In this document: piece by piece, positions 26,330-34,098 of the stretch | Numbering within the stretch: position 1 is the stretch's first letter | How the letters are laid out: each line of letters begins with the position of its first letter | DNA from: an uncultured Desulfobacter sp. | Lineage (GTDB): Bacteria; Desulfobacterota; Desulfobacteria; Desulfobacterales; Desulfobacteraceae | Reading direction: 5' to 3' | Assembly: GCF_963664415.1 (NCBI RefSeq) | Contig: NZ_OY761445.1 | Coordinates: forward strand, 1,452,501 to 1,516,500 | DNA length: 64,000 nt | Notes under the pieces: generated by a model | Database searches by the model: none | Told to the model about the DNA's origin: nothing | Seen by the model: only the letters and a program-made list of their open reading frames with translations | Translations under genes and position numbers: made by a program

Positions 26330-28144
26330 TTAAGAAATGCCGTAGAAAAAATAGATTACTGCCAACTCCACAGCAAGAAACAATATGGTCATCACAGCAC
26401 CGGCCTTGGCGTAGTCAATGGTCCTGTAGCCACCCGGCCGCATAATCAGGGCATTGACCTGATGGGTGGGCAGTACAAATGTATTGGATGCTGAAATACC
26501 CACAACAAGCGCAGCCATTCTCGGATCGGCCCCGGCCATCACGGCCATGTTCATACACAGGGGTACCAGAAGCACCGTGGCCCCTACATTGGAGATCACC
26601 AGTGTGAAAAAGGATGCCATGATCCCCACAACCGCCAGAAGAACTATAGGCGTGGGTGTCCCGATCAGACTGAGCACCGTGTGGGCAATGAATCCGGCCG
26701 TACCTGTTTTTTCAAAGGCAATACCCAGGGGGATAAGTCCTGCCAGAAGAAACACCGTCATCCAGTCTACGGACTGATAGGCTTCGTCAACAGTGAGCAC
26801 CCCGGTAATGATCATGCCCAGCGCCCCGGACATAAGTGCCACGGACAGCTGGATTTTTAATACCACGATCTGAAAAAGGGCAAGTGCAAGCCATCCCACA
26901 GCCAGCATTGCTTTTTGGGGACGCAGGATTTCACCTTCCAGTTTAGAGGCAAACACCAGAGATCTGGGTTTGGGCCTGTTCATCAGAATATGAAATTTTT
27001 CCCATGGTCCCTGGAGCAACAGTGTGTCTCCCATGGCCAGCCGGATATTTGTCAGCCCGGAATAATATTTACGATTATCCTTGAACAACACCAGAGGATT
27101 GAGTCCGTACATCTCCTTGAAATTAACCTCGTTCAAAGTTTTGCCGATGAGTTCGGATCTTGGCGCCACAACAACTTCGGCCATGCCCGCATTGGTATTG
27201 GCCAAAAACTCTGCAAAGGTTTCAAGGGCAGGCTTGATCTCCCAGCCATACTCCTTGGCAAGTTGCTCAATATTTTCCCTTTTGCCGACCACGGCAATAT
27301 CATCGCCGTTGTTTATACCCTCATAACTGCGGGGTACATGGTTGGTGGTCCGAGTGGAGGGAGAAGATATGCCGATGACCGTAACAAGAAACCGGGGACG
27401 AATATTTAGATCGTCCAGAAGGCCGGTGGTACCGGCACCTTCGGGGACGTGCATCTCAACCAGGCTGTTGACACCCTGATACTCGTTAATAAGCACATCT
27501 GTGGCGCCTTTACCGGAATCGCCGCTTGCGTTGGGAAGAATTAAGCGACCAAAAATCAAAAAGTACAAAAGCGCTGTAATCAACAGACAAACACCGATGG
27601 GTGTCTGGGTGAACAACCCGAACGGTTCAAGCTTTTCACCGCCCAGCACCATCAGGTCATTGAGCAAAATGGTCGGGCTTGCACCCACCAGGGTAAGCGT
27701 TCCGCCGATAATGGCGCAAAACCCCATGGGCATCAGGATGCGTGAGGTGGGAATCCCCACCCGTTTGGAGATTCTCTGGGTAGCGGGTAAGAACAGTGCT
27801 GCAGCCCCGATGTTCTGCATCATACTTGAGATAATGCCCACGGTGCTTGACACCAGAAGCATAATCTTTGCTTCGCTTTTGCCAGCCAGAGCCAGGATTG
27901 GCTTGGCCACCTTATTCATAACGCCGGTTTTATCCAAACCCGCACCAATGATAATTACGGCAATAATCGAACAAACTGCATTGGAACTTAGGCCCACAAA
28001 GGCTTCTTTAGGAGAGATCAGTCCTATCAGAGGGAGAAGGACCATCATCATTATCCCGACCACATCCACCCGCACCCACTCGAACACAAAGAGGCAGATA
28101 ACAAAGACCAGGATGATCATGGTCATAATCATATCAGGTGTCAT
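26330..28144 (-). CDS. SLC13-type permease with two RCK_C (TrkA_C) domains
   Basis: 604 residues from ATG 28144. Membrane helices flank a central cytoplasmic region. The N-terminal half has MMQNIGAAALFLPATQRISK and GTLTLVGASPTILLNDLM, matching DASS/SLC13 signatures, repeated in the C-terminal half as SNVGATVLLVPLCMNMAV and ISASNTFVLPTHQVNALI. The middle holds two RCK_C-like domains (~225-305 and ~315-390). The general layout equals that of predicted sodium/anion symporters for sulfate, thiosulfate or dicarboxylates; the substrate cannot be read from sequence. It is the third gene of a sigma-54 operon with a USP-like gene and a 28-residue membrane protein. Confidence 0.88.
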   Translation of the reverse strand: MTPDMIMTMIILVFVICLFVFEWVRVDVVGIMMMVLLPLIGLISPKEAFVGLSSNAVCSIIAVIIIGAGLDKTGVMNKVAKPILALAGKSEAKIMLLVSSTVGIISSMMQNIGAAALFLPATQRISKRVGIPTSRILMPMGFCAIIGGTLTLVGASPTILLNDLMVLGGEKLEPFGLFTQTPIGVCLLITALLYFLIFGRLILPNASGDSGKGATDVLINEYQGVNSLVEMHVPEGAGTTGLLDDLNIRPRFLVTVIGISSPSTRTTNHVPRSYEGINNGDDIAVVGKRENIEQLAKEYGWEIKPALETFAEFLANTNAGMAEVVVAPRSELIGKTLNEVNFKEMYGLNPLVLFKDNRKYYSGLTNIRLAMGDTLLLQGPWEKFHILMNRPKPRSLVFASKLEGEILRPQKAMLAVGWLALALFQIVVLKIQLSVALMSGALGMIITGVLTVDEAYQSVDWMTVFLLAGLIPLGIAFEKTGTAGFIAHTVLSLIGTPTPIVLLAVVGIMASFFTLVISNVGATVLLVPLCMNMAVMAGADPRMAALVVGISASNTFVLPTHQVNALIMRPGGYRTIDYAKAGAVMTILFLAVELAVIYFFYGIS

Positions 28145-28190
28145 TCTAAAAAACACTCCATTGAAAAATTAACTATTTTAAATGCCGGTA

Positions 28191-28277
28191 CTATTCTGCT
28201 TCTTCATTTCTGTAGATAAAGCACAGCACTGCTGTAAACAAAACGATACAAAGACCAATGATAAAATGAGCATCCAT
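28191..28277 (-). CDS. 28-residue single-helix membrane protein
   Basis: A short ORF between the USP-like gene and the permease gene. It begins with ATG GAT, has the strong ribosome-binding site GGAGGA 8 nt upstream, and ends at TAG 28191-28193. The translation starts MDAHFIIGLCIVLFTAV, continues with a hydrophobic stretch and ends in a charged tail (YRNEEAE), so it would form one transmembrane helix with an acidic end. It lies 13 bp after the USP-like gene and 46 bp before the permease. It may be an accessory subunit of the permease, like small proteins such as KdpF, but this is inference. Confidence 0.6.
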   Translation of the reverse strand: MDAHFIIGLCIVLFTAVLCFIYRNEEAE

Positions 28278-28290
28278 GAGAGCAATCCTC

Positions 28291-28842
28291 CTAATTCACT
28301 GAATAAACGCAAAGCCGCTGGGCAATCCGGTCCTGATTAACGGCAGCATCTCTTATCGCAGCAGGGCGTTTGTTCTCGGAAATAATAAATTCAATGTGCC
28401 CACACTCCTTGGTGATATCAGAAATGGCATGGTCCACATCTGCCTGGCTTGTGGTATGGGCAAATTTCAGCCCCAGTTCTTCAGCCTTTGCCTCAAACGG
28501 TGTCACATTCTTTGCCGCCGTCTCTTTAAAATCGGCATACAGCTCTTCCTGGGTGGTGGAAAAAAATGAGGTCACGTCATGGGTTAGATTGGCTGCATTT
28601 ACTGCAATGATGCCATAATCCATACGTTTGGCCATATCCAGGGCATACTCAACCATATCATCGGAAAACCGGCTTTCAAGGGTGGCAACCACCAGGTTTT
28701 TCCCCTCGTTTTCCTTGCACAGCATGCACTGATCGCTATCTGTACCCGCATTATTGCTCTCGCAATGCTGGGAAAATTTAATAGGTTTTTCTGCATTACC
28801 ATTTTTTTTGCCAAGGTTTAATATTCTGTTAAAAAACTGCAT
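28291..28842 (-). CDS. Universal-stress-protein-like domain protein
   Basis: 183 residues. A Cys-containing N-terminal extension (CESN, CMLCKENEGK, ~1-48) precedes a USP-like alpha/beta domain (~50-180) beginning NLVVATLESRFSDDMVEYALDMAKRM. No clear GxxGxxG(S/T) ATP loop is seen, so it may be a non-nucleotide-binding type. AAGGAGGA precedes the ATG. First gene of the operon driven by the sigma-54 promoter at 28.91 kb. Fused or linked USP and permease genes are known for SLC13/antiporter systems, suggesting a regulatory role for transport. Confidence 0.7.
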   Translation of the reverse strand: MQFFNRILNLGKKNGNAEKPIKFSQHCESNNAGTDSDQCMLCKENEGKNLVVATLESRFSDDMVEYALDMAKRMDYGIIAVNAANLTHDVTSFFSTTQEELYADFKETAAKNVTPFEAKAEELGLKFAHTTSQADVDHAISDITKECGHIEFIISENKRPAAIRDAAVNQDRIAQRLCVYSVN

Positions 28843-28898
28843 ACGCGACTATCCTCCTTATAAATGTGTTGGGTTTATCATCGTTGTCGGCAAATAAT

Positions 28899-28916
28899 GA
28901 GCAAGTTGCATACCAG
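28899..28916 (-). promoter_or_regulatory. Sigma-54 promoter for the USP/mini-protein/SLC13 operon
   Basis: The minus strand reads CTGGTATGCAACTTGCTC, a good match to TGGCACG-N4-TTGCW, with GG (28913-28914) and GC (28901-28902) separated by 10 bp. Predicted transcription start is about 28888, 46 nt before the gene's ATG. Confidence 0.7.
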
Positions 28917-28991
28917 GTCTCCCAAGATAGGCGAACAGCCTACATAGCAGGGCTTCTCACAGGCTTTGGGCCAATCCTGCGACACCATTTG

Positions 28992-29093
28992 TGTTGCATA
29001 ATGCAATAATTTTTCAAATTATTAATAAGGGCCTTGTTTCGCGGACATTTACGGACATTGCAATTGTCAATACAGGTGTTGCGTAATGAAACG
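28992..29093. promoter_or_regulatory. Tandem dyad activator sites between divergent sigma-54 promoters
   Basis: TGTTGCATAATGCAATA (28992-29008) and TGTTGCGTAATGAAACG (29077-29093) are two 17-bp dyads, 85 bp centre to centre. They lie 86 and 171 bp upstream of the minus-strand -24 element. From the plus-strand promoter at 29.29 kb they are about 200 and 285 bp away, so one array could serve both. The 512-bp stretch 28843-29354 carries no gene; apart from these sites and promoters it holds the small palindrome ATTGCAAT at 29057-29064. Confidence 0.65.
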
Positions 29094-29284
29094 ATTCACA
29101 CCGGAATCTTGTGTTACTTCTGTTGGGGATGATGGGGAAACAGCCATGGACTGAACGGGTCTATCGACACTGAGGCCCAGCCCACAACGAATGCTAAAAG
29201 ATCTTTGTCAGTTACGCAGGCTTTATTTTAAAACCCTTATCACATCATTTTTTTAAAAGAGCGCCAAGACCCGAATCAAGTACC

Positions 29285-29300
29285 AGGCATGGTAATTGCT
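29285..29300 (+). promoter_or_regulatory. Sigma-54 promoter for the receiver-Lon protease gene
   Basis: AGGCATGGTAATTGCT matches TGGCACG-N4-TTGCW, with GG at 29286-29287 and GC at 29298-29299 at the exact 10-bp spacing. Transcription would start near 29311, about 44 nt before GTG 29355. Confidence 0.65.
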
Positions 29301-29354
29301 GCATGCAAAAAAACTTAATATTTTTTTGAAGTTTGAAAAGAAAGGGCTGTCAAG

Positions 29355-31409
29355 GTGAAACGAATCTTTAAAAGAGAAGAAGAAGAGACCGAGATTGTTG
29401 ATACAAGGACAGAAGAAATTGCCGCGCTGCGCGAAGCCGTGCTGGAGCAAAAAATGCCGGCCGAGGTTGAAAAAATTTTGCTTAAAGAGGTGGATCGGCT
29501 TGAAAAGATAAACCCGACTGCAGCAGAGTACACCATCGGGCTCAACCATATCGATTATGTAACCACCCTGCCCTGGAACCGTTACACCCAGGATAATCTT
29601 GACATCCAGCGCGCTGAAAGGATCCTGGACTCCGACCATTATGGGCTTGAGGAAATAAAGGAAAGAATTCTCGAACATCTGGCGGTTCGGCAGATGAAAC
29701 TATCCCGGAAAAACACCATTCTTGTGGTGGATGACGAACAAATCACACGAATGAACTTAGAACATGTCCTGTCCAAGGAAGGCTATGAGGTCAGCACGGC
29801 TGAGGGCGGCACCCAGGCCCTGGAATTTCTAAAGAAAAAAACCGTAGATCTTGTAATCACGGATCTTAAAATGGATAAAATCGACGGCATGGCGCTTCTG
29901 GAAAGCATAAAGTCTACAAGTCCGTCCACAGAGGTGATTATCATCTCCGGCTATGCCACGGTGCTTACGGCCGTAGATGCCATCAAGCGAGGCTCTTTTC
30001 ATTTTATTCCCAAACCCCTCAAACTTGATGACATCCGGGAGACCGTTAAAAAGGCCCTGGGGAAAAAAACAGGCCTTGTAGAAGCCAGGGGGCCTGTGAT
30101 CTGCTTTGCCGGCCCTCCAGGCACAGGAAAAACCTCACTTGGCCAGTCCATTGCCCAAAGCCTGGAACGTAAATTTGTAAGGATTTCCCTTGCTGGCGTA
30201 AAAGATGAGGCCGACATCCGGGGACACAGGCGTTCCTATGCCGGTGCCCTTGCCGGACGGATTATCCAGGAGATTCGCCGGGCCGAATCTCTAAATCCCG
30301 TGCTCATGCTTGATGAAATCGACAAAATCGGACAGGATTTCAAAGGCGATCCTGCCTCTGCCCTGCTTGAGGTGCTGGACCCCCAGCAAAATTCAAAGTT
30401 CATTGACCATTACCTGGACATTCCCTTTGATCTTTCCAAGGTGATGTTCATTGCCACAGCCAATATGGTGGCACGAATTCCCGGACCGTTACTGGACCGG
30501 TTTGAGGTGATATCCATGTCCGGGTACACCATCGAAGAAAAAACACACATTGCCCAACGCCACCTGATCCCCCGGGCCATGGAGGAGACCGGGCTCTCGG
30601 GCTTTGATCTTGATTTTACGCAAGAGGCCCTTTGCGCCATCATCAGAGAACACACCAAAGAGGCCGGATTACGGGGCCTTGAACGCCAAATTTCGGCCAT
30701 CTGCCGCAAAATTGCCCGGCGGTATCTCAATACGCCCAATGCCTCCCGGAAAATAAAAGTTGATGAACCTATCGTTGAAAATCTTTTGGGCCCTGCCAGA
30801 TACCACTATGAAATTGCAGGGGCCCGGGACCGGGTAGGATGCGCCACAGGACTTGCCTGGACGGAAAGCGGCGGGGAGATTATCTTTGTTGAAACCACGC
30901 GGATGAGGGGGGCCGAACGTCTGATCCTCACCGGATATTTAGGCGAAGTCATGAAGGAATCGGCCCAGGCCGCCTTAAGTTACATCCGCAGCCACACGGA
31001 ACAATTGGGCCTGGCCGCAGACTTTTTCCAGGGTCGGGATATCCATGTTCATGTGCCTTCCGGGGCCATTCCCAAGGACGGTCCATCTGCCGGGATGACC
31101 ATCGCCGTGGCGTTAGTTTCTCTTTTAAAGGATATTCCCTGTCCCAGAGATATGGCCATGACAGGCGAGGTAACCTTAAGCGGCAGAATTCTTCCGGTGG
31201 GCGGTATCCGGGAAAAGTTGCTTGCTGCCAAAACAGCCGGAATCAAAACAGTGGTTTTCCCTGCCAAAAACCAGGCTGAAATTGCGGCTTTGGATGACAG
31301 CCTCAAGCAGGGAATAAACGTCATTACGGCAGGTGAACTTGACGAAGTGATCCAAGCGGTGTTAGGGCAAGCGGTCATTGAATCTGCCCAGGCACCACTC
31401 AGTCAATGA
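29355..31409 (+). CDS. Lon-type ATP-dependent protease with an inserted receiver domain
   Basis: 684 residues from GTG 29355 with AAAGGG upstream. Residues ~15-118 match the Lon linker preceding the ATPase (TLPWNRYT, DHYGLEEIKERILEHLAVRQ). A full receiver domain (~121-235) follows: TILVVDDEQIT, VDLVITDLKMDKIDG, FHFIPKPLKLDD. Then comes the Lon AAA+ domain with Walker A GPPGTGKTSLG and Walker B VLMLDEIDKIG, and the S16 protease domain with the catalytic Ser in KDGPSAGMT and Lys in GGIREKLLAAK. The N-terminal substrate-recognition LON domain (about 200-300 residues) is missing. Proteolysis may therefore be gated by phosphorylation. The receiver is strikingly like that of the regulator at 23.3-24.7 kb. 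Confidence 0.9.
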   Translation: MKRIFKREEEETEIVDTRTEEIAALREAVLEQKMPAEVEKILLKEVDRLEKINPTAAEYTIGLNHIDYVTTLPWNRYTQDNLDIQRAERILDSDHYGLEEIKERILEHLAVRQMKLSRKNTILVVDDEQITRMNLEHVLSKEGYEVSTAEGGTQALEFLKKKTVDLVITDLKMDKIDGMALLESIKSTSPSTEVIIISGYATVLTAVDAIKRGSFHFIPKPLKLDDIRETVKKALGKKTGLVEARGPVICFAGPPGTGKTSLGQSIAQSLERKFVRISLAGVKDEADIRGHRRSYAGALAGRIIQEIRRAESLNPVLMLDEIDKIGQDFKGDPASALLEVLDPQQNSKFIDHYLDIPFDLSKVMFIATANMVARIPGPLLDRFEVISMSGYTIEEKTHIAQRHLIPRAMEETGLSGFDLDFTQEALCAIIREHTKEAGLRGLERQISAICRKIARRYLNTPNASRKIKVDEPIVENLLGPARYHYEIAGARDRVGCATGLAWTESGGEIIFVETTRMRGAERLILTGYLGEVMKESAQAALSYIRSHTEQLGLAADFFQGRDIHVHVPSGAIPKDGPSAGMTIAVALVSLLKDIPCPRDMAMTGEVTLSGRILPVGGIREKLLAAKTAGIKTVVFPAKNQAEIAALDDSLKQGINVITAGELDEVIQAVLGQAVIESAQAPLSQ

Positions 31410-31457
31410 TGATCACCCCAACGTTGCATAAAAATTTTTTAAAAAAGAATAAAAGAG

Positions 31458-32033
31458 TTGGAGCAAGAAAACGCTGAATTGATGGCCGGGGGCGCAATTC
31501 ATTCGAAAAAGCACCCGGCTGTTGAGATTGCGGAAGAACCGAACAAAGTCCTGGACCTTAAATCCATGGTCAACATCGAAGAGTTCCAGTCGGTTATGGA
31601 TGAATTCCACCACTTGACCCACATGGTGACAGCCGTACTTGATATAAAAGGAAATGTCATCGAAGCCACCGGTTGGCAGGATATCTGTCTAAATTTCCAT
31701 CGAAAACACCCCGAAACGGCAAAAAATTGCACCCAAAGCGACCTTTACTTGTCAGACAAACTTAAACCTGACGAATATGCCGATTACAAATGTAAAAACG
31801 GTCTATGGGATGTGGTCACACCGCTGTATGTTGGGACGGAGCACCTGGGTAACATTTATACAGGACAGTTTTTTTATGATGACGATGAAATTGATATTAA
31901 ACAATGCCAAATCAAAATAACCATAGATTTACCGTTTGAGACCATCAAATCCGACACAGAGACCCTTCGTCAAGTGCTCACAAATTATCTGGATATCCCC
32001 AAAAAAAGGAACACAGCGTCGCAGGAGAATTAA
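31458..32033 (+). pseudogene. PocR-domain fragment joined to a kinase ATPase fragment
   Basis: A 191-residue frame with a TTG start. Residues ~35-150 resemble a PocR ligand-binding domain (VTAVLDIKGNVIEATGWQDIC, NCTQSDLYLSD, YKCKNGLWDVVTPLYV, LGNIYTGQFF). It is then cut at DDDEIDIKQ, and the following QIKITIDLPFETIKSD with TLRQVLTNYL looks like the start of a HATPase domain, which ends after some 30 residues. PocR sensor, PAS and HisKA would normally lie between. It reads as a large in-frame internal deletion of a PocR histidine kinase. It could be expressed, but would lack kinase function. Confidence 0.55.
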
Positions 32034-32035
32034 AA

Positions 32036-32395
32036 ATGAATCCAAACAACTATCCTGAAAGACCCATCCTGTTGGTTGAGGACAATCCCATGGATATCGA
32101 TTTAACGCTGAGGGCTTTTAAAAAAGAGGGCCTGTCAAATCCAATAGAACTGGCAAGAGACGGAGAAGAAGCCCTGGACTTTATATCCCGGTGGGAGCAG
32201 GGTGCCCCCCTGCCCTTAATAATATTAATGGACTTGAAACTACCCAAAGTTGGCGGGCTGGAAGTCACTCGTCGGATCGATGAAACCGCTTCCAAAATTA
32301 GCATCAGTGCATTTGCTTACAAGCCCGTGGTGACGGTGGATCTGTCAAAAACCGTCCGAAAAGTGTTGGACGAAGCCAAAAAAAAATTTGATTAA
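32036..32395 (+). pseudogene. Chimeric receiver-domain protein with internal deletion
   Basis: 119 residues, 2 bp after the preceding frame. It begins as an Rcp1-type receiver (PILLVEDNPMDIDLTLRAF, LIILMDLKLPKVGGLEVTRRI with the phospho-Asp). It then jumps to ETASKISISAFAYKPVVTVDLSKTVRKVLDEAKK, which looks like the C-terminal end of a hybrid-kinase receiver. The beta-4/alpha-4 part with the conserved Thr/Ser is missing, and about 25-30 residues are lost. Since upstream PocR is also deletion-fused, the region seems to be a relic of a kinase/receiver cluster. A surviving function as a small receiver cannot be excluded. Confidence 0.5.
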
Positions 32396-32432
32396 CGGCC
32401 GGCCGCGGACCGACACAGTCTATCCCCCCCTG

Positions 32433-32470
32433 GTTCATTGCGTGCACAGCATGTTGAGCACGCAATGAAC
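32433..32470. repeat. Perfect 13-bp inverted repeat
   Basis: GTTCATTGCGTGC (32433-32445) and its exact complement GCACGCAATGAAC (32458-32470) flank a 12-nt loop. It lies between the chimeric receiver and the convergent Fe-S gene. An A-run follows on the plus strand and no T-run on either exit side, so it is not a standard intrinsic terminator. Confidence 0.7.
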
Positions 32471-32491
32471 TTGAAAAAAAAGAGATGTCTT

Positions 32492-33217
32492 TCAAGGCAA
32501 CGGCTGCCCTGTAGTTGATATGGTAACCTGGTGAACAGGAATATTTTCACCTGATTTTTCCATGGCACTGTCAACAATCCATTTCATTTTTGAACAACAG
32601 GGAACCTCCATGACCATCATGGTAATGCCCTTGATATTATTCCGGCTAAAAATATCAGCAAGCTTGTCAATATAAAGATCGTCATCATCAAATTTAGGGC
32701 AGGCCAGCATCACCACCTTGCCTTTCAGATAATCAGAATGAAACGAAGGTGCGGCAACGGGAACACAGTCTGCTGTGATCAGCAGGTTTGCATCTTTTAA
32801 AAAGGGTGCTGAACTGGGAATCAGACGGAGCTGGACCGGCCAGTGCCCTAAGGCAGAATTCCCTGCAGGTCCGACAGTGGACATTCCCATTCCCGGCCCC
32901 GCCGAGATAGGAAAGGTTTTTACCTGTTGAGATGGGCAGCCTTTGGGTTTCTGGTTGCCGGATTCTGTTTTCTGTCTTTCAAGCCGTGCATGTACAGCCT
33001 CTTCATCATATTCATCAGCCTGGCGCTCAATGAGCTTAAGTGCATCTTTGGGACAATCCCCAAGGCAGGCTCCAAGCCCATCACAATACTTATCGCCGAT
33101 AACCTTGGCTTTGCCGTCAATAATCTGAATGGCACCTTCAGCGCAGGAAGGTACGCAATTCCCGCAGCCGTCACACTTTTCTTCGTCTATCTCTATAATT
33201 TTACGAATCACTTTCAT
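32492..33217 (-). CDS. Ferredoxin-type 4Fe-4S protein with C-terminal Cys-rich domain
   Basis: 241 residues from ATG 33217 (AAAGGT upstream; an in-frame start 7 codons earlier lacks support). The N-terminal di-cluster ferredoxin region has CDGCGNCVPSC and CDGLGACLGDCPKDA. A linker (~75-115) leads to a domain with TADCVPVAAPSF, VMLACPKFDD and EVPCCSKMKW, whose Cys residues may bind another cluster. This layout is common in anaerobes as an electron-transfer protein of unknown partner. It lies divergent from a Crp/Fnr-type regulator, which may control it. Confidence 0.8.
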   Translation of the reverse strand: MKVIRKIIEIDEEKCDGCGNCVPSCAEGAIQIIDGKAKVIGDKYCDGLGACLGDCPKDALKLIERQADEYDEEAVHARLERQKTESGNQKPKGCPSQQVKTFPISAGPGMGMSTVGPAGNSALGHWPVQLRLIPSSAPFLKDANLLITADCVPVAAPSFHSDYLKGKVVMLACPKFDDDDLYIDKLADIFSRNNIKGITMMVMEVPCCSKMKWIVDSAMEKSGENIPVHQVTISTTGQPLP

Positions 33218-33384
33218 GGGGTATGTACCTTTCATCATTAAAGTTTAAATTGGGTTTACATCCTGGTTTGAAGTTACTATAGATAAAACAAGGAAACCTT
33301 GATCTGAATCAAGCCATTGATTTTTTTGCCGTTACCCGGAAAAGATCAACCGACCAATTTATAAAAACATTCCCGGAGGCCAAA

Positions 33385-34098
33385 ATAGAACAATACCTGC
33401 ATCGCATTCCCCTTTTTTCAGGACTGACGGAAAACCAAAGCAAAACCCTTGCCGATTTGGCCAGTGAACTGACCATAAACAAGGGCGAACTCATCTTCCA
33501 GGAAGGAGACAGGGGCCAAGGGTTTTACATCGTGGCCCAAGGTAAAATCAAAGTATTTAAAATGTCTTTTGAGGGAAAAGAGCAGATCCTTCATATATAC
33601 GGCCCTGGCCATACATTTGGCGAAGTTCCTGTATTCCAGGGGAAAAGCTTTCCGGCCTCTGCCATGGCCCTGGAACCGTCTATCGTTCTTTTTTTGCCAA
33701 GAGAGGTGTTTGTCCAACAAATTGAAAAGTCCCCTGCCCTTGCCATGAATATGCTGGCAGATCTGTCCAGGCGATTAAGGGAATTCACGGTTCAAATTGA
33801 AAATTTAAGTCTCAAGGAAGTACCGGCCAGGCTGGCAGCCTACATCCTGACACTGGCCCAAGAAGAGTCAAGAGGCTCACAAAAGACAACCATGCAAAAA
33901 AGTCATGGATCGGCAGCCAATGTGGTGTTGCCTGTTTCCAAGGTTCAGCTGGCAAGCCTCATCGGCACAACCCCTGAAACCATTTCCCGTGGATTAAAAA
34001 AAATCGAACAGGCCGGATTTATCAAAACCGATGGGAAAACAATCGTGATTATAGACCATCAGGGTCTTGAGGCATTATCCCATACCGGTCGCTTGTAG
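33385..34098 (+). CDS. Crp/Fnr-family transcription regulator (probable ATA start)
   Basis: 237 residues if translation starts at ATA 33385, with GGAGG at 33375-33379 five bases upstream. Canonical starts begin only at TTG 33457, which would cut off the typical N-terminus IEQYLHRIPLFSGLTENQSK. The cNMP-binding-type domain (~1-130) has FQEGDRGQGFYIVAQGKIKV and PGHTFGEVPVFQG. The HTH (~165-230) includes PVSKVQLASLIGTTPETISRGLKKI. There is no Cys ligand set of FNR. The fold suggests an effector-binding regulator of the HcpR/Dnr group found in sulfate reducers, but this is inferred. The 3' end overlaps the convergent PPTase gene by 24 bp. Confidence 0.8.
   Translation: MEQYLHRIPLFSGLTENQSKTLADLASELTINKGELIFQEGDRGQGFYIVAQGKIKVFKMSFEGKEQILHIYGPGHTFGEVPVFQGKSFPASAMALEPSIVLFLPREVFVQQIEKSPALAMNMLADLSRRLREFTVQIENLSLKEVPARLAAYILTLAQEESRGSQKTTMQKSHGSAANVVLPVSKVQLASLIGTTPETISRGLKKIEQAGFIKTDGKTIVIIDHQGLEALSHTGRL

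Noticed and set aside
27501..28172. 223-residue plus-strand ORF across the permease gene
   Set aside because: Antisense shadow of the SLC13 permease; rich in Pro/Arg/Thr as expected for reverse reading of hydrophobic codons.
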